Shown: positions 16,710 to 32,597, counted from the first letter of the stretch. The stretch is DNA of 64,000 nt from Gordonia westfalica (GCF_900105725.1 NZ_FNLM01000036.1:868001-932000), one strand, 5' to 3'. Translations and numbers: made by a program. The notes: generated from the sequence alone by a model not told the origin.

Positions 16710-19700
16710 CGGTTCTCCTCTCGTGTGGCTGCCGGTGGTGTTCCTGCAGGTGCACCGATCGCGTGAATCCATTCGGATACGTGCTCCGGCAGTAGCATTC
16801 GGGCATGGCTGCTGGGTGATCCGACCTCGACGACCCGGCCGGTGACCTTCGAGCGCCAGCCGTCGACGGCAGGTGCGCCGGGTTGCGGATCGACGGTCGC
16901 GGTCACGAAGACGAGATCGCCGTCGTAGAGGCGGGGCCGCCATCCCCGGGCCAGCGGCGATGCGTGCCGGAAGACATCGTGGACGGTCGCCAGGGTGTCC
17001 TCGGTCAGCGCGCCGAGTGCACCGCCGGCCGAGGAGATGATCCGGTGCGCATCGGCAACGGTGAGCTCGTCGGGGTCGGTGGGTTCGCCGGCTCCGGGCG
17101 CGCCGCTGTCGGCAGGGTCGAGGCCGAACTCGCGCATCAGTTCCGCGATCGAGGCCTCGGCGTCCAGGTCCGGCCGCTCGGCGATGACATAGGAGTCGAG
17201 CAGGACCAGTCGGGCCACGTCGTCACCGGCTTCGCGGAGTTGCACGGCCATCTCCTGGGCGATCAGGCCGCCGAGTGACCAGCCGAGGAGGTGATACGGG
17301 CCCTCGGGTGCCACCGTCCGGATCTGCGCGACGTACAGCGCGGCGAGGTCCCCGATGGTGCGCGGACAGGTCCCTCCCGACAGCGCCGGATGCTGTAGTC
17401 CGTACAGCCCGCGGCCGTCGGGGAGGTGGGGGAGCAGTGACGTGAAGCTCCACGACAACCCGATCGCGGGATGGACGACGAACAGCGGTGGTTCCTCGGG
17501 GTTCTCGTCGGGTCCGGCGGGACGTCGACGACGCAGGGGCAGGAGTGTGTCCAGGCCCGGTGTGCGCGTGACCCCGTCCGGATCTTCCGAACCGGCCGAT
17601 CCGGAGAGATCCAGGGAAACAGCGAGTTCCGCCGGACTCGGTGCGCCGAAGAGCACCTGGGCGGGTACCTGGTGCCCGGTCAGCTCATGCAGTCTCCTGG
17701 TGACGGTGGTGGCCAGGAGCGAGTTGCCGCCGAGGTCGAAGAAGCCGTCGTCGGCGCCGATCGTGTCCGGCGGGACGTCGAGGAGCTCGGCGAAGACCCG
17801 GGCGATCGTCGCCTCCAGGCCGGCCGCGGGCGCGCGCCGGGGCGCATCGTCGGCGGGTGCTGGCAGCGCCTTGCGGTCGAGTTTGCCGGTCGGGGTCAGC
17901 GGGATCGCGTCGAGCACCGTCACGGAGGTCGGCACCATGTGCCGCGGCAGGCGCTGCTTCACCCGCCTCCGGAGATCCGCGGGCTCGGGTGCTGTGCCCG
18001 CCGCCGCGGTGACGTAGCTTCGGAGCGTCGCTCTCGCTCCCGCACCGTCGACCAGGGTGACCGCGAAATCGACATCCGGTTGGTCGGTGAGGGCGTCGTC
18101 GATCTCGCCGAGTTCGACCCGGAAGCCGCGCACCTGGACCTGGGTGTCGCCGCGACCGACGTAGGCCAACCGTCCGTCCTCGGTCCACCGGACGAGGTCA
18201 CCGGTGCGGTACATGCGACGGCCGGCGAAGCGGGGGCCGGTGACCATGGGTGCCGGGACGAATCGGGTCGACGTGAGACCGGGGCGATGATGGTAGCCGC
18301 GGGTGACCTGTGGACCGATCAGGTAGAGCTCGCCCACGACGCCGGCCGGCACCGGGTGCAGGCGTTCGTCGAGCACGAGGGCGCCCACGCCGTTGTTCGG
18401 ACCGCCGATGGTCAATCGACTTGCGGCGGTGAGAGGTTCACTCCCTGTGATGATGATCGTGGTCTCGGTGGGGCCGTACACGTTGATCAGCGTGCGTCCG
18501 GGCGCCCAGCGCCGGACCAGATCCGCGCCGTAGTCCTCGCCGCCGACGGCGAGGGCCCGCAGCGAGGGGACCGCGGACGGCGACATGCTGGCGACCGCCG
18601 CCGGCGTGATGAACGCGTGGGTGACCCCGGCGTCGTCGATGACGTCGCTGAGTGCCTCGCCGCCGTAGACCCGGGGGCCGACGATCATCAGGGTCGACGA
18701 CCCCGACAGCGCCATGAGCATCTCCAGTACCGAGGCGTCGAAGCTCGGTGAAGCGAAGTGCAGCACCCGGGACGTGGGTCCCGGTGCCATCCGGTGGGCC
18801 AGTTCGTCGTGAACCGGGCGCAGTCCGGAATGCGGCACCAGCACGCCCTTCGGCCGACCGGTCGATCCGGACGTATAGATGATGTACGCGAGTTGTTCCG
18901 GGCGGATCGTCGAACCGCGTTCGTCGTCGGTGATCGGTGCGGGCGACGAGTGTTGCATACGGGTGGTCGTCGCCGCGTCGTCGAGGACGAGCATCGGCAC
19001 CGGGCTCGCGGTCATGCCCGCGGTGATCGATTCGATTGCCGCAGAGGTGGTCACGACGAGTCGAGCGCCGCTGTCGCCGAGCATGTGCGCGATCCGGTCG
19101 GCCGGATAGGTCGGGTCCACGGGCAGGTAGGCGGCACCGGTCTTCACGATGGCCCAGATCGCCACCAGGGAGTCGATCGACCGCTCCACCGCCATCGCGA
19201 CCACGTGCTCGGTATCCGGATTCCCGACGCCTCGGCCGAACAGGACCCGGGCGAGACGGTTGGAGCGGGCGTCGAGTTCGGCGTACGTGATGGTCTCGGG
19301 ATCCGTGGCGGGGCCCGAGATCGCGGCGAGGCCGTCGGGATTCCGTGTCACGGCCTGCGCGAACAACCTGTCCATCGTGGTGGGCGCCTGGGCGCGTCGC
19401 CCGAGTGCCGGTGTGCGTTCGGCGATCTCGAGGGGATCGGTGATCCGGATGTCGCCGACCGGGCGTCCCGGGTCACCCAGCATCGCGCGGACCACCCGCA
19501 TCAGGCGGATGGCCAGGAGTTCGGCATCCCGATGGCGATAGCGGGCCGTGTCGTAGGTGACCTGGAGGCCCGCCTGGCCGTCGTGCAATCCGGTGACGGT
19601 GAACTGCAGGTCGAATTTCGCCGCGGGGGAGTCGAACTCGACGACCGAGGCGGACAGTCCGCGATCCATCTGCAGAGTGGTCGAGGACAGTCCGCCGACC

Positions 19701-22700
19701 GCCTGATCGGCTGCTCCGGCCGCGTAGTCGTGGACGGACAGCGCCACCTGGAAGAACGGATGCCGCCCGCTGGTGCGGGGCGGGTTCAGCGCGCTGACGA
19801 CGTCGTCGAACGGCAGCCCGCGGTGGTCGAGTGCGTCGATGTCGGCGTCGCGCACCCGGCGCACGAGCGAGGCGACCGTGTCGGCCGCCCGCAACCTCGT
19901 CCGCAGCGGCAGGACGTTGACGAACATGCCGACCACGCCGCTGTAGTCGTTGCCGGCGGCGTCGCCGGTGCGATTCGCGACGGGGCTGCCGATGACCAGA
20001 TCATCGCCGACGCCCATCCGGTGCAACAGGATTGCGAGCGCGGTGTGCAGAACCGAGAACGGGGTCGACGAGTGCTCGCGGGCGAAGGCGACGAGCCCCG
20101 CCCTGGTGTGTGCGGGGAACTCGAGACCCACCGAACGTGCGCCGGTCGCCGGCGTCCGGAGGGCGCCCGACGCCGGGGCGACGGTCGTCTCAGCGGGCGC
20201 GTCGTCGAGGGTCTCCTCCCAGTGGCGGAGGTCGTCGGCGAGACGGTCGGCGTCGGCGGCCTCGAGGGCGTGATCGCGGTGGTCGACGGCGGCCGGGGCC
20301 CAGTTCTCCGTCCGGCCGCGCCGTCGTTCGCCGTAGGCACATGCGAGGTCGGCGACCAGGATCGGCAGCGACGCGCCGTCGGCGGCGATGTGATGCAACA
20401 CCAGAACCAGGTGGTGCTCGTGGTCCGCGGCCGGATCGTCGTCGGCGACGAGAGTCGCGGCGATCGGCGCCTGGCGGGCCGGATCGATGGGGCGGGTTGC
20501 GTGCCGGGCGATCTCGGCGGAGACGTCCGCGGTCCGGTGGATGGACAGCTCTCCGATCACGGCATCCGGATCGTCGAGGACGCGGCCCACCGGCCCGTCC
20601 TCGCCGGGTTCGAACACCGTTCGCAGACTCGTGTGGCGGGACACCACGTCGACGAGCGCGCCCCCAAGCGCCGGCACATCGAGATCGCCCCGGAGTCGCA
20701 GCACGAAGGGCATCAGGTACTCGATGGACCCCGGGTCGGCGGTGGCCAGCGAGTGGAGGCGACGCTGAATCGGTGCAATGGGGAAACGCTCCGGTCGACC
20801 CGGGACATGTTCGGCCCCCGAGGGTTCGGCTGCACCGCCGGGCTCCCATCCCTCGGGCAGCGTGAGGAGCGGCGCGAGGGACTCGGGGGTCGGATGGTCG
20901 AAGACGTCGCGGACCCGGAGTCGTTCCCCGACCTGGATCCGATTGATCCGGCTGATGAGCGTGGTGGCCTGCAGAGACGTGCCCCCGAGGAGGAAGAAGT
21001 CGTCGGTGGCGCCGACATCTCCGGGCCGGAGGTCGAGCACGTCGGCGAGGACATGTGTAAGCGCGGTCTCGGCGTCGGTACGGGGCGTGCGTCCTGTCGA
21101 CGGCCGGGCCGTCGTCGCGGGCTCGGGAAGGGCGCGCCGATCGAGTTTGCCGTTGCGGGTCAACGGAATCGCATCGAGGACGACGACCGCGGACGGGACC
21201 ATGTGGCGTGGAAGCCGGTGGCGGGCCTCGTCGAGGATGTGTGCGGGGTCCGGTGCGTCCTCGGCGTGTGTCGCCCCGGTGAGCGTGACATATCCGACGA
21301 GCACCGCGGTGGGGCCCTCGCCGCGGACGACGGTCGTCGCGAAGTCGACCCCGTCGACGGCGGTCAGGGCGGCGGTCACCTCGTCGAGTTCGATGCGGAA
21401 ACCGCGGACCTTGACCTGGTTGTCGCTGCGGCCGTGGTAGATCAGCGCGCCGTCGGCGTCGCGACGGACGATGTCGCCGGTGCGGTACATGACGTCGCCG
21501 GAGCCACCGGGTCGAGCGACGAACCTGGTGGCGGTCGGTCCGCGGCGGTCGAGGTAGCCGCGCGCGACACCCGGGCCGCTGATGTACAGCTCCCCGGGGA
21601 CGTGGTCGGGGACGGGGCGGAGTCGATGGTCGAGGACCAGGGCGGTGCAGTCGGTGACCGGCGTGCCGATCGTGATCGGCGCGCCCGGCCGGAGCGGCTC
21701 CGACATCACGGCGACGATCGTGGTCTCGGTGGGGCCGTAGCTGTTGATGTAGCGACGTCCGGTTCCCCAGCGCGCCACCAGTTCCGGCGTGGATGCCTCG
21801 CCGCCGACGCCGAGGGTCCGCAGGCGGTTCAGCGGATGCGGTGCCGCCGCGGCCAGCGCGGCGGGGGTGATGAACGCGTGGGTGACTGCGTGCTCGTCGA
21901 GGAAGTCGACGAGTTCGTCACCGCCGTAGATCGTCGGTGGTACGACCACCATGGTCGCGCCCACCTCGACCGCCAGCAGGAACTCGAGCATCGCGGCGTC
22001 GAATGCCGGGGAGGCGAAGTGCAGGGTGCGGTCACCGGGGGACACCAGGTACCGATCGCGCTGCGTCGTGCTGAAAGCCGCGAGCCCGCGATGGGTCACG
22101 CTGACGCCCTTGGGCTTTCCGGTCGAACCCGACGTGTACACGACATAGGCGAGCGAATCGGTGTGGCGCCCGACCCTGCTGATCTCGTCATGTGGGTCGA
22201 CGTCGGGCCGTGGGACGCCCAGGGTCTCCGGGGTGGCCCAGGTGATCTCGCCGGGGATCTCGGAGTCCCGAGGTGTGGTCGTGATGCCCAGTGATGCACC
22301 GGAATCGGAGATCATGTGCGCGACACGGTCAGCGGGATAGCGAGTGTCGACGGGCAGGATCGCGGCGCCGCTCTTCGTGATCGCCCACGTCGCGATGACC
22401 GACTCGAGACCGCGGTCGAGTGCGACGGCGACGACATCGTCGGTGCCCACGCCGTGCGCCCGCAGGTTCTGCGCCCAGACGGTCGAGAGATCGTCGAGTT
22501 CGGCGTAGGTGAGGCTGCGATCGCCGTCCTCCACGGCCACCCGCGTGCCGTGCAGCCTCGCTGTCGTATCGATGATGTCGGCGAGGTGGCGCGGTGTGAC
22601 CGAGGGATCGGCCGGCGCCGGGTCGGCCGGCATCTCACCGGCCAGCGGGAGGTCGTCGACCGGGGTGTCGGGGTGGAGGGTCACCGTGTGTGCGAGGTCG

Positions 22701-25700
22701 GCGAACATCCGGGCAAGGGCCTCGACCCGGCCGCGGGTGTACACGTCGGTCGCGTAGGTGAATCGGGCCCGCCCGTCCCGGATACGGAGCTCGAGATCGA
22801 AACGGGCGGTGCCGGTGTCGACCTCGCCGGCCTCGATGTGCAGACCCGGCAGATCCACCCGCTCGTCGAGCGGACCGGTCCCGGCGCCGGGCGCCCGGGT
22901 GTCGCTCGTCTGGGCATCGAAGGCGAGGGCGATCTGGAACAGCGGATGCCGGCCCGTGCGTGGCGGGTTGATCATCGAGACGATCTGCTCGAACGGCATC
23001 TCGGACCGGGAGAGCGCTTCGAGATCGCGATGGCGGACGGAGTCCAGCAGGGCGGCGAAGCTCGCGCCGCCGTCGACCGGGGTCCTCAGGACCACCGAGT
23101 TCACGAACATCCCGACCACGTCGGCGAGCCGCGGGTCGTTGCGTCCGGCGACCGGGGTGCCGACGACGATGTCCGAGTTCGCGCCGGCGACATGGGTCTC
23201 GGGGTCGGCGTGCAGGCGGTGGAGAAGCGCGGCGAAGAGCGCGTGCACGCTCATGAACTCCGTGGCCCGCCCGTGGGCGAGGCCCATCAGTCGGCGTCGG
23301 GTGTCGGCGCCGAAGTCCACCTCGACGGAATCCGCGCGTCGCGGCTGCTCGGCAGGTGCGTCCGGCAGCAGGACGGGACCGGCGTCGACACCGTCGAGTT
23401 CGTGTCGCCACCACTGCGCGAGTTCGCCGTGCCCGCCGAGGTTCTCGGCCTGCCACCGGAGATAGTCGAGGTAGTCGATCGCGGTGACGGACCCGGACGC
23501 GACGACTTCGCCGCCGCGGAGCTGTTCGTAGGCGGTGGTGATGTCGCGGTGCAGCGGGATCATCGACCATCCGTCGGCGGCGATGTGATGGATGATCACC
23601 GTGAGCTTGTGATGCGTCGGGTCGCCGTCGATCCGGTGCACGGCGACTCGCAGCGGGAGGTCGGTGGTGAGATCGAAGGCGCGGCGGGCGAGGCCCCGGG
23701 CCGCCACCGGCCACTGGGCCTCCGTGACATCGGTGATCTCGAGGTCGAGGTAGATCTCGTCAGCGGGCCGGACATCGAGCACGGGCTTTCCGTCCCGGTC
23801 CGGATAGACCGTTCGCAGCATCACGTGGCGGTCGGCGGCGCGCCGGATCGCGGTGCCGAGTGCGTCGATGTCGAGGTCGCCGCGGAGGTCGAGGGCGAAG
23901 GCGATCGCGTAACCGGCGGTCGCCGAGTCATCGTCCCCGCTGTCCGTCGCGGCGTCGTCGCCGATGGCGAGCTGATTGAGGAACCAGAGCTGCTGCTGCG
24001 CGGGCCCGGGTTCGACCGGTGACTCGGGATGGTGTTCGAGCCGGGGAATCCCGGGTGCGGCACCGTCCCGGTCGGCGGAAGCCGAACCGTCTGCGAGCCG
24101 GGCGATCTCGGCCACGGTCGAATGGTCGAAGACCTCGCGCACCGGTATGCGAAGCCCGGTGAGGTGTTCGAGGGCACCGACGATCTGGGTGGCCAGCAGG
24201 GAGTTCCCGCCGAGATCGAAGAAGTCGTGGTGGCGGCCGACGGTACCGGGTGCCCGGTCGAGGCGATCGGCGATGAGATCGGCCACCGCCTGTTCGGTCG
24301 GGGTGATCGGTGCGACGTACACGGGACCGGTGTCGGCCGGCAGGGCCTCGGGGGCCGGAAGCGCGCGCAGATCGACCTTGCCGATGGGTGTCGTCGGGAT
24401 CTCGTCCAGTTCGATGATCGTCGTCGGGACCATGTGTCGCGGAAGACGATCCGACAACCGATCCCGGAGATCGGCCACCGGCACGGAACCCCCGGGCCGC
24501 ATCGTCACGTACGAGATGAGATGGGCGCGATCGCCCTCGCCGTGGGTGGTCGTGACCGCGGCACGAACCGCGTCATCGGCGACCAGCGCGGCGTCGATCT
24601 CGCCCAGTTCGATGCGGTGACCACGGATCTTGGTCTGGTTGTCGGCGCGTCCGCGGAACTCGAGCTCGTGGCCGGTGGTCCAGCGCACCAGGTCGCCGGT
24701 GCGGTACATCCGTTCGCCCGGGTCGCCGAAGGGGTTGGCGACGAACCGTTTCGACGTCAGCGGACGTACCCCGTGATAGCCACGCGCGAGATGTTCACCG
24801 GCGATGTACAGTTCGCCGACCGCGCCGGGGGCGACCGGCTGCAGGCGTTCGTCGAGGACGACCGCGGAGACACCGCGGATCGGTCGGCCGATGGTCAGGG
24901 TCGTGTACCCGGGGTCGATCGGCGCCGACACGGCCGCGACGACCGTGGTCTCGGTGGGGCCGTAGGCGTTGAACAACCGCGGTCCACTCGACCACGTACG
25001 AACGACTTCCGCGTTCGGGTGTTCGCCGCCGATGACGAGGGCCTCGAGTTCCGGGACGTCGTCGGGAGACATGGTGGTCAGCACCGACGGGGTGAGGAAG
25101 GCGTGGGTGATGTGGCCGTCCCGCATCAGTTCGGCCAGCTCGGCGCCGCCGACGATGCCGGGCGGCACGATGTGCATGGTCGAACCCGACGCCACTGCCA
25201 TCAGGATCTCGAGCACGGTGGCGTCGAAGCTGGGCGACGCCATGTGCATGGTCTGGCTCTCGGGGGTGATCCCGTACTGGGTGACCTGCTGCGCACCGAA
25301 GTCCGCGAGTCCGCGGTGGCCGACCACCACACCCTTGGGTGTGCCGGTGGTTCCAGAGGTGTAGATCACGTAGGCGGGCTGATCGACGTCGAGCGGAGCG
25401 CGGCGCTCGGAATCCGACACCGGCGCAGCGGACTTCGGGTCGACCAGGTCGACGACGGCGGGATCGTCGAGCGCGAGGGTCTGCGGGAACGGCGTCGGGG
25501 AGTCATCGGCCGACGCGCCGCGCGGATCGGAGGACCGGTCGGTGAGGAGCAGGCACGCCTGGGAGTCGGTCAGCATGTGTGCGATGCGCGCAGCCGGATA
25601 GGCCGGGTCGACGGGCACCCACGCGGCACCTGTCCGGGCGACCGCCCACATGGTGACCATCCAGTCCACCCCGCGTGGAAGGCACACCGCCACATGGCGT

Positions 25701-28153
25701 TCGGGTCCGGCGCCATGATCGATCAGTACCCGGGCGAGACGATTGGACGCGGTGTCGAGTTCGCGATACGTCATCGACCGGACACCGTCGGTGATCGCGA
25801 CCCGGTGTGGGGAGGACTCGGTCGCGGTCGACAGCAGAGCCGTCAGGTGTTCGACCGGGCGGCGGCCCTCGCCGACCGCCGGTACGAGATCGATTCGTTC
25901 GTGCAGATCGAGGACCGGCAGATCTCCGACGGCCGAGCCCGGCCGGGCGGTGGCCGCCCCGAGGAGGCGGTCGAGCCGGGAGGCCAGGGAGGTCACCGTC
26001 GGCCGGTCGAAGAGAGCTGTGGCATAACCGATCTCGAGTCCGAGTCCGGCGGGCCGTCCCTCGGTGTCGTGGGCCTCGGTGAAAGTGAACTGGAGGTCGA
26101 AGGTGGTGTGTCCGGTGTCGATGCGCGACGCGGTGGCGGCCAGGCCGGCGAAGTCGAGTCGGATGGCCGAGCGATCCTCGAGTGCCAGCGAGACCTGGAA
26201 GAACGGGTGGACATCCGACGAACGATTCGGGCTGAGTTCGGTGACGAGCCGGTCGAACGGCAGGTCGGCGTTGTCGAAGGCGTCGAGGTCGCCCTCGCGA
26301 ACCTGTGCGAGCAGGGCGTCGAACGCGGTGTCCTTGTCGACGGTGGTGCGCAGCACCAGCGTGTTGACGAACATGCCCACGAGGCCGTCGAGGTCGGCAT
26401 CGCCGCGGCCGGAGACCGGTGTCCCGACGAGTACGTCGGAGGACCGGGACAGGGAGCGCAACAGGACCGCGACGGCGGCGTGCAGCACCATGAAGACGGT
26501 GGAGTCGTTGGCGCCGGCCAGTTCTCGGACAGCCCGATGGGTGTCTGCGGAGAGGGTGACGGCGACCGACGATCCCGACGCCGCGCCGCGGCCGGTACGC
26601 GGCCGGTCCAGCGGCAGCTCGGTCTCGCCGGGAGCTCCCGCGAGTGTCTCGCGCCAGAAGTCGAGTTCGGCACGCGCGTCGGCGCTCTCGGACAACCAGG
26701 CATGACGCCGGAAGCTCATCTGCGAGTAGGTCACGGGGAGCCCCGGCCACTCGGGTTCGGCGCCTCGGCGTCGAGCACGATACGCGGTGGCGAGGTCGTC
26801 GGCGAGCGGTGCCAGCGACCATCCGTCGGCGGCGATGTGGTGGACCACCACGGTGAGTCGGTGATCGTCGTCCGCGGTGCGGACGAGTCGCGCACGAATC
26901 GGCAGCTCGGTGCCCAGATCAAAGGTCTGAGAGGCGTACCGGCGGTCGGGGACATCGCGCACATCGTCTGCGCCTAGGACCGGCAGGTCGATGGTGACGG
27001 TGTCCGCGGGCCGCGGCGACATGCACGCGACGCCGTCCTGCTCGACGACGACACTGCGCAGCGGTTCGTGCCGCCCGATGACATCGGTGAGGGCACGCTT
27101 CAGGGCGTCGGTGTCGAGTTCGCCGACCAGCCTGACCGTGAACGGCATGTTGTAGGTGGCCGCGGCGGCCGGATCGAGCCGGGTGGCGAGCCACAGCCGA
27201 TGCTGCGCCGGTGAGAGGGGCACCGGTGAGTCGGGGAGGGCGGGTGCCCCGGCGACGTCGGACGTGTTCTCGATGGAGTCGTCGGGTTCGATGCCGAGTT
27301 CGGCCAGCGCATCAGCGATCCCGCCGATGTCCTCGGCGTCGAAGATGGGGCGGATCCCGATTCGCCTGCCGGTCGCCTTCGACAGTCGTGATGCGACACG
27401 CGTCGCCGACAGCGACGTGCCACCGAGCTCGAAGAAATTGTCGCGCAGCGAGATCGGGGAGTCATCGGCCTGCGCGGTGTCGAGGCCCAGGACCTCGGCG
27501 ACGGTTCGCACGACGAATCGCTCCGCTGCGGTGACCGGTGCGACGAGGTCACGGTCGGTCCGGAACTCGGGCCGGGGGAGTGCGCGGCGGTCGAGTTTGC
27601 CGTTCGGGGTGGTGGGCAACTCGTCGAGCGCCATGATCACTGCCGGGATCATGTGCTCCGGCAGGGCCGAGCGCAGTTCGGCGCGCAGGTCGCGGGTGTG
27701 CAGGTCGCCGGTTCCGCTGACGTAGCCCACGAGGGCGGGGCCGTCGGCGACGAGGTCGTCCCGGACCACGATGCCCGCGACGGCGACACCTCCGACGGCG
27801 CCCAGTGCCGATTCGATCTCCCCGATCTCGACGCGCTGGCCGCGGATCTTGACCTGGGAGTCGGTGCGCCCCAGGTATTCCAGTTCGCCGCCGTCGTTCA
27901 TCCGGACCAGATCGCCGGTGCGGTAGAGACGTTCACCGGTGCCGTCGGTGGCGGCGACGAAACGTGCTGCGGTGAGGTCGGGGCGTGCGCGGTAACCGCG
28001 GGCGAGCTGGACGCCGCCGAGATAGAGCTCGCCGACCGCGCCCGGTGGCTGCGGCCGCAGCCGGTGGTCGAGGACGTGCACACTGGTGTTCCACACGGGT
28101 CTGCCGATGGGCACGACCGAGGCGTCGGCGCGGCAGGCGTCGTGGTGGGTCAC
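16706..28153 (-). CDS. Four-module NRPS, downstream part (end of A1 to TE)
   Basis: About 3,800 residues. The order is: end of A1, T1 (ELGGTSLSA, near residue 245), C2 (HHIAADGWS near 440), A2 (about 770-1250), T2 (about 1310), C3 (HHIAADGWS near 1520), A3 (about 1860-2330), T3 (about 2385), C4 (HHIAADGAS near 2590), A4 (about 2920-3430), T4 (about 3475) and a thioesterase with GWSLGG near 3625 and SSHA near 3780. No epimerase or methyltransferase domain is seen. Aligning by eye to GrsA I read pocket residues DALFVGAVV for A2, DALFGGSIV for A3 and DALFAGVII for A4. All begin DALF, like the A domain at 2-2674, and I cannot assign them. The real gene continues upstream to 30507 through a frameshift near 28285. 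The GTG at 28153 is only the first usable start in this frame, not the true one. Confidence 0.93.
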   Translation of the reverse strand: MTHHDACRADASVVPIGRPVWNTSVHVLDHRLRPQPPGAVGELYLGGVQLARGYRARPDLTAARFVAATDGTGERLYRTGDLVRMNDGGELEYLGRTDSQVKIRGQRVEIGEIESALGAVGGVAVAGIVVRDDLVADGPALVGYVSGTGDLHTRDLRAELRSALPEHMIPAVIMALDELPTTPNGKLDRRALPRPEFRTDRDLVAPVTAAERFVVRTVAEVLGLDTAQADDSPISLRDNFFELGGTSLSATRVASRLSKATGRRIGIRPIFDAEDIGGIADALAELGIEPDDSIENTSDVAGAPALPDSPVPLSPAQHRLWLATRLDPAAAATYNMPFTVRLVGELDTDALKRALTDVIGRHEPLRSVVVEQDGVACMSPRPADTVTIDLPVLGADDVRDVPDRRYASQTFDLGTELPIRARLVRTADDDHRLTVVVHHIAADGWSLAPLADDLATAYRARRRGAEPEWPGLPVTYSQMSFRRHAWLSESADARAELDFWRETLAGAPGETELPLDRPRTGRGAASGSSVAVTLSADTHRAVRELAGANDSTVFMVLHAAVAVLLRSLSRSSDVLVGTPVSGRGDADLDGLVGMFVNTLVLRTTVDKDTAFDALLAQVREGDLDAFDNADLPFDRLVTELSPNRSSDVHPFFQVSLALEDRSAIRLDFAGLAATASRIDTGHTTFDLQFTFTEAHDTEGRPAGLGLEIGYATALFDRPTVTSLASRLDRLLGAATARPGSAVGDLPVLDLHERIDLVPAVGEGRRPVEHLTALLSTATESSPHRVAITDGVRSMTYRELDTASNRLARVLIDHGAGPERHVAVCLPRGVDWMVTMWAVARTGAAWVPVDPAYPAARIAHMLTDSQACLLLTDRSSDPRGASADDSPTPFPQTLALDDPAVVDLVDPKSAAPVSDSERRAPLDVDQPAYVIYTSGTTGTPKGVVVGHRGLADFGAQQVTQYGITPESQTMHMASPSFDATVLEILMAVASGSTMHIVPPGIVGGAELAELMRDGHITHAFLTPSVLTTMSPDDVPELEALVIGGEHPNAEVVRTWSSGPRLFNAYGPTETTVVAAVSAPIDPGYTTLTIGRPIRGVSAVVLDERLQPVAPGAVGELYIAGEHLARGYHGVRPLTSKRFVANPFGDPGERMYRTGDLVRWTTGHELEFRGRADNQTKIRGHRIELGEIDAALVADDAVRAAVTTTHGEGDRAHLISYVTMRPGGSVPVADLRDRLSDRLPRHMVPTTIIELDEIPTTPIGKVDLRALPAPEALPADTGPVYVAPITPTEQAVADLIADRLDRAPGTVGRHHDFFDLGGNSLLATQIVGALEHLTGLRIPVREVFDHSTVAEIARLADGSASADRDGAAPGIPRLEHHPESPVEPGPAQQQLWFLNQLAIGDDAATDSGDDDSATAGYAIAFALDLRGDLDIDALGTAIRRAADRHVMLRTVYPDRDGKPVLDVRPADEIYLDLEITDVTEAQWPVAARGLARRAFDLTTDLPLRVAVHRIDGDPTHHKLTVIIHHIAADGWSMIPLHRDITTAYEQLRGGEVVASGSVTAIDYLDYLRWQAENLGGHGELAQWWRHELDGVDAGPVLLPDAPAEQPRRADSVEVDFGADTRRRLMGLAHGRATEFMSVHALFAALLHRLHADPETHVAGANSDIVVGTPVAGRNDPRLADVVGMFVNSVVLRTPVDGGASFAALLDSVRHRDLEALSRSEMPFEQIVSMINPPRTGRHPLFQIALAFDAQTSDTRAPGAGTGPLDERVDLPGLHIEAGEVDTGTARFDLELRIRDGRARFTYATDVYTRGRVEALARMFADLAHTVTLHPDTPVDDLPLAGEMPADPAPADPSVTPRHLADIIDTTARLHGTRVAVEDGDRSLTYAELDDLSTVWAQNLRAHGVGTDDVVAVALDRGLESVIATWAITKSGAAILPVDTRYPADRVAHMISDSGASLGITTTPRDSEIPGEITWATPETLGVPRPDVDPHDEISRVGRHTDSLAYVVYTSGSTGKPKGVSVTHRGLAAFSTTQRDRYLVSPGDRTLHFASPAFDAAMLEFLLAVEVGATMVVVPPTIYGGDELVDFLDEHAVTHAFITPAALAAAAPHPLNRLRTLGVGGEASTPELVARWGTGRRYINSYGPTETTIVAVMSEPLRPGAPITIGTPVTDCTALVLDHRLRPVPDHVPGELYISGPGVARGYLDRRGPTATRFVARPGGSGDVMYRTGDIVRRDADGALIYHGRSDNQVKVRGFRIELDEVTAALTAVDGVDFATTVVRGEGPTAVLVGYVTLTGATHAEDAPDPAHILDEARHRLPRHMVPSAVVVLDAIPLTRNGKLDRRALPEPATTARPSTGRTPRTDAETALTHVLADVLDLRPGDVGATDDFFLLGGTSLQATTLISRINRIQVGERLRVRDVFDHPTPESLAPLLTLPEGWEPGGAAEPSGAEHVPGRPERFPIAPIQRRLHSLATADPGSIEYLMPFVLRLRGDLDVPALGGALVDVVSRHTSLRTVFEPGEDGPVGRVLDDPDAVIGELSIHRTADVSAEIARHATRPIDPARQAPIAATLVADDDPAADHEHHLVLVLHHIAADGASLPILVADLACAYGERRRGRTENWAPAAVDHRDHALEAADADRLADDLRHWEETLDDAPAETTVAPASGALRTPATGARSVGLEFPAHTRAGLVAFAREHSSTPFSVLHTALAILLHRMGVGDDLVIGSPVANRTGDAAGNDYSGVVGMFVNVLPLRTRLRAADTVASLVRRVRDADIDALDHRGLPFDDVVSALNPPRTSGRHPFFQVALSVHDYAAGAADQAVGGLSSTTLQMDRGLSASVVEFDSPAAKFDLQFTVTGLHDGQAGLQVTYDTARYRHRDAELLAIRLMRVVRAMLGDPGRPVGDIRITDPLEIAERTPALGRRAQAPTTMDRLFAQAVTRNPDGLAAISGPATDPETITYAELDARSNRLARVLFGRGVGNPDTEHVVAMAVERSIDSLVAIWAIVKTGAAYLPVDPTYPADRIAHMLGDSGARLVVTTSAAIESITAGMTASPVPMLVLDDAATTTRMQHSSPAPITDDERGSTIRPEQLAYIIYTSGSTGRPKGVLVPHSGLRPVHDELAHRMAPGPTSRVLHFASPSFDASVLEMLMALSGSSTLMIVGPRVYGGEALSDVIDDAGVTHAFITPAAVASMSPSAVPSLRALAVGGEDYGADLVRRWAPGRTLINVYGPTETTIIITGSEPLTAASRLTIGGPNNGVGALVLDERLHPVPAGVVGELYLIGPQVTRGYHHRPGLTSTRFVPAPMVTGPRFAGRRMYRTGDLVRWTEDGRLAYVGRGDTQVQVRGFRVELGEIDDALTDQPDVDFAVTLVDGAGARATLRSYVTAAAGTAPEPADLRRRVKQRLPRHMVPTSVTVLDAIPLTPTGKLDRKALPAPADDAPRRAPAAGLEATIARVFAELLDVPPDTIGADDGFFDLGGNSLLATTVTRRLHELTGHQVPAQVLFGAPSPAELAVSLDLSGSAGSEDPDGVTRTPGLDTLLPLRRRRPAGPDENPEEPPLFVVHPAIGLSWSFTSLLPHLPDGRGLYGLQHPALSGGTCPRTIGDLAALYVAQIRTVAPEGPYHLLGWSLGGLIAQEMAVQLREAGDDVARLVLLDSYVIAERPDLDAEASIAELMREFGLDPADSGAPGAGEPTDPDELTVADAHRIISSAGGALGALTEDTLATVHDVFRHASPLARGWRPRLYDGDLVFVTATVDPQPGAPAVDGWRSKVTGRVVEVGSPSSHARMLLPEHVSEWIHAIGAPAGTPPAATREENR

Positions 28154-28236
28154 GTCGATGGCCGCCTCGGTGGGGCCGTACAGATTGTGGATCGGTGCGG
28201 GGGTGAGTGCGGCCGTCGCACCGACCGTGGCCGGTG

Positions 28237-30507
<2,271 letters not shown>

Positions 30508-31087
30508 GCATGCCTCCCCTGCGGACGGGCGCCTGGCAGCGCAGAGCATCGAGCTCATGGAAGGCGCCAGGTCGCGCGTGTCGGACTGGACGTCGGAACC
30601 CAAACGCGCGTGAACAGGCTCGCGCTCGGTCGAAGAAAGATCCCCCGGGCACTGGTCACGCTTGTCGGGTGCATTCCGCCTGCGGGCCGCGCGTGGCTGC
30701 ACGGTCACCGGCCGGCGGGTGTCGTAGTCGCCGGTCTTGGCTGGCCGGTCTCGTACGAGCTGATCTCGTCCCGGGGGTGCTTCGTCCGGGACACCGTGTC
30801 AGATGGGTCTGAGTCGAGAGAACTTTTCCCGCGTGGGAAGAGGGCCAAACCATCCCCGGGCGTACGGAGGGTCGGATTTGGCTCCCACCTGGGCGTTCCC
30901 CTACACTTGTGGGGTTGCCTGCGGCACTGCTGTGTCGCGAATCGGCTCACGAACCCACTGGGCGATCCGTCCAGGTGTCACAGCCTGGTGGAAAACTCCA
31001 GGCAGGCGTGTGTTCGGTGGCAACGGACCGTGTGCGTCGGGTCGGAAATCGGGCGTACATAAGAAGCCAGGTCAAGGAGACTAACGA
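30508..31087. promoter_or_regulatory. Divergent promoter region between the NRPS and rplN
   Basis: This 580-base gap separates the NRPS (-) from rplN (+). For rplN, a fair sigma-70-like promoter is ttggct at 30878-30883, 18 bases, then tacact at 30902-30907, leaving a leader of about 170 bases. The NRPS side (30508-30700) is GC-rich and shows the ribosome site cctcccc (30513-30519, minus sense ggggagg) but no promoter I can name. Short open frames here resemble nothing. The upstream S10 ribosomal genes are absent. Confidence 0.5.
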
Positions 31088-31456
31088 GTGATTCAGCAGG
31101 AATCTCGCCTGCGGGTCGCCGACAACACCGGTGCCAAGGAAATCTTGTGCATCCGCGTGCTCGGCGGTTCCTCGCGGCGCTACGCCGGCATTGGTGACGT
31201 GATCGTCGCCACTGTCAAGGACGCCATTCCCGGCGGCAACGTCAAGAAGGGTGAGGTCGTCAAGGCCGTCATCGTGCGCACCACCAAGGAGCGCCGTCGT
31301 GCGGACGGAAGCTACATCCGCTTCGACGAGAACGCCGCCGTCATCCTCAAGGGTGAGAGCGATCCCCGCGGTACCCGCATCTTCGGCCCGGTCGGCCGCG
31401 AGCTGCGTGAGAAGAAGTTCATGAAGATCGTGTCGCTGGCACCGGAGGTGATCTGA
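31088..31456 (+). CDS. rplN: 50S ribosomal protein L14
   Basis: This 122-residue protein is full length for L14. It starts [18 protein letters not shown] and contains [11 protein letters not shown] and [14 protein letters not shown], the regions of L14 that contact 16S and 23S rRNA at the subunit interface. The GTG start follows aaggaga. It is the first gene of the spc operon in actinobacteria. Here it is preceded not by the S10 operon but by a divergent NRPS. In Mycobacterium tuberculosis unrelated genes also separate the S10 and spc operons, so this junction is a tolerated insertion point. Confidence 0.98.
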   Translation: MIQQESRLRVADNTGAKEILCIRVLGGSSRRYAGIGDVIVATVKDAIPGGNVKKGEVVKAVIVRTTKERRRADGSYIRFDENAAVILKGESDPRGTRIFGPVGRELREKKFMKIVSLAPEVI

Positions 31457-31457
31457 C

Positions 31458-31775
31458 ATGAAGGTTCACAAGGGTGACACCGTCATCGTCGTCTCGGGCA
31501 AGGACAAGGGCGCCAAGGGCAAGGTCATCCAGGCCTTCCCGAAGACCCAGCGTGTCCTCGTCGAGGGCGTCAACCGAATCAAGAAGCACACCGCCGCGTC
31601 GGCCAACGAGCGCGGTGCCTCCTCCGGCGGCATCGTGACCCAGGAAGCCTCGATCCACGTCTCGAACGTGATGGTCGTCGATTCCGATGGCAACCCGACC
31701 CGCGTCGGCTACCGCGTCGACGAAGAGACCGGCAAGAAGGTCCGGATCTCGCGCAAGAGCGGGAAGGACATCTGA
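31458..31775 (+). CDS. rplX: 50S ribosomal protein L24
   Basis: This 105-residue protein starts [18 protein letters not shown], the KOW motif of L24, and has [11 protein letters not shown] and a basic end. L24 starts assembly of the large subunit by binding 23S rRNA near its 5' end. One base separates it from rplN and one from rplE, so the genes are co-transcribed. Confidence 0.98.
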   Translation: MKVHKGDTVIVVSGKDKGAKGKVIQAFPKTQRVLVEGVNRIKKHTAASANERGASSGGIVTQEASIHVSNVMVVDSDGNPTRVGYRVDEETGKKVRISRKSGKDI

Positions 31776-31776
31776 C

Positions 31777-32358
31777 ATGACTTCTACCGAGACCAAGATC
31801 CAGCCGCGCCTGAAGACTCGCTACCGCGAGGAGATCAAGGGCCAGCTGAACGAGCAGTTCGAATACCCCAACGTGATGCTGATCCCCGGCGTCGTGAAGG
31901 TTGTCGTGAACATGGGCGTCGGCGACGCCGCCCGTGACGCGAAGCTGATCAACGGCGCTGTCGAGGACCTGGCCAAGATCACCGGTCAGCGTCCGGAGAT
32001 CCGCCGCGCTCGCAAGTCCATCGCGCAGTTCAAGCTGCGTGAGGGTATGCCGATCGGTGCCCGCGCCACCCTGCGCGGCGACCGCATGTGGGAGTTCCTG
32101 GACCGCCTCGTGTCCATCGCCCTTCCGCGTATCCGCGACTTCCGCGGTCTGTCGGACCAGCAGTTCGACGGCAACGGAAACTACACGTTCGGTCTGAACG
32201 AGCAGTCGATGTTCCACGAGATCAACATCGACAACATCGACCGCCCGCGGGGTATGGACATCACCGTCGTGACGTCTGCCCGTACGGACGAGGAAGGCCG
32301 TGCGCTGCTGCGTGCCCTGGGCTTCCCGTTCAAGGACAACAACGTTAAGGACAACTGA
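31777..32358 (+). CDS. rplE: 50S ribosomal protein L5
   Basis: This 193-residue protein is normal for L5. It has [11 protein letters not shown] at the start, [20 protein letters not shown] and [12 protein letters not shown]5 is part of the central protuberance and binds 5S rRNA and the P-site tRNA. The ATG at 31777 lies one base behind rplX. An earlier in-frame start overlaps rplX and is not needed. Confidence 0.98.
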   Translation: MTSTETKIQPRLKTRYREEIKGQLNEQFEYPNVMLIPGVVKVVVNMGVGDAARDAKLINGAVEDLAKITGQRPEIRRARKSIAQFKLREGMPIGARATLRGDRMWEFLDRLVSIALPRIRDFRGLSDQQFDGNGNYTFGLNEQSMFHEINIDNIDRPRGMDITVVTSARTDEEGRALLRALGFPFKDNNVKDN

Positions 32359-32359
32359 C

Positions 32360-32545
32360 ATGGCAAAGAAGGCTCTGGTCAACAAGGCCAACAAGAAGCC
32401 CAAGTTCGCCGTGCGGGGCTACACCCGGTGCAACAAGTGCGGCCGTCCGCACTCGGTGTTCCGCAAGTTCGGCCTGTGCCGAATCTGCCTGCGCGACATG
32501 GCGCATGCGGGCGAGCTCCCGGGCGTGCAGAAGTCCAGCTGGTGA
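32360..32545 (+). CDS. rpsN: 30S ribosomal protein S14 type Z
   Basis: This 61-residue S14 of the short zinc-binding kind has CNKC and CRIC, a complete four-cysteine site. S14 binds the head of the 30S subunit. One base separates it from rplE. In related bacteria the next genes are rpsH, rplF, rplR, rpsE, rpmD and rplO, but here the string ends 52 bases later at an IS30-type element and none of these genes follows in the window. Confidence 0.97.
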   Translation: MAKKALVNKANKKPKFAVRGYTRCNKCGRPHSVFRKFGLCRICLRDMAHAGELPGVQKSSW

Positions 32546-32597
32546 CTTTCGCCCAAGGCTGACGCTTTGACGAACGGCCCCATCTCCGTCAGGCGGA

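Noticed and set aside
18758..22294. Open frame of 1,178 codons on the plus strand (others like it at 925-2958 and 24029-26977)
   Set aside because: It lies fully antisense to well-recognised NRPS domains, has low-complexity Arg/Gly-rich sequence and no family motif. High GC makes such long shadow frames common. Only the MbtH end of the frame at 925 is real.
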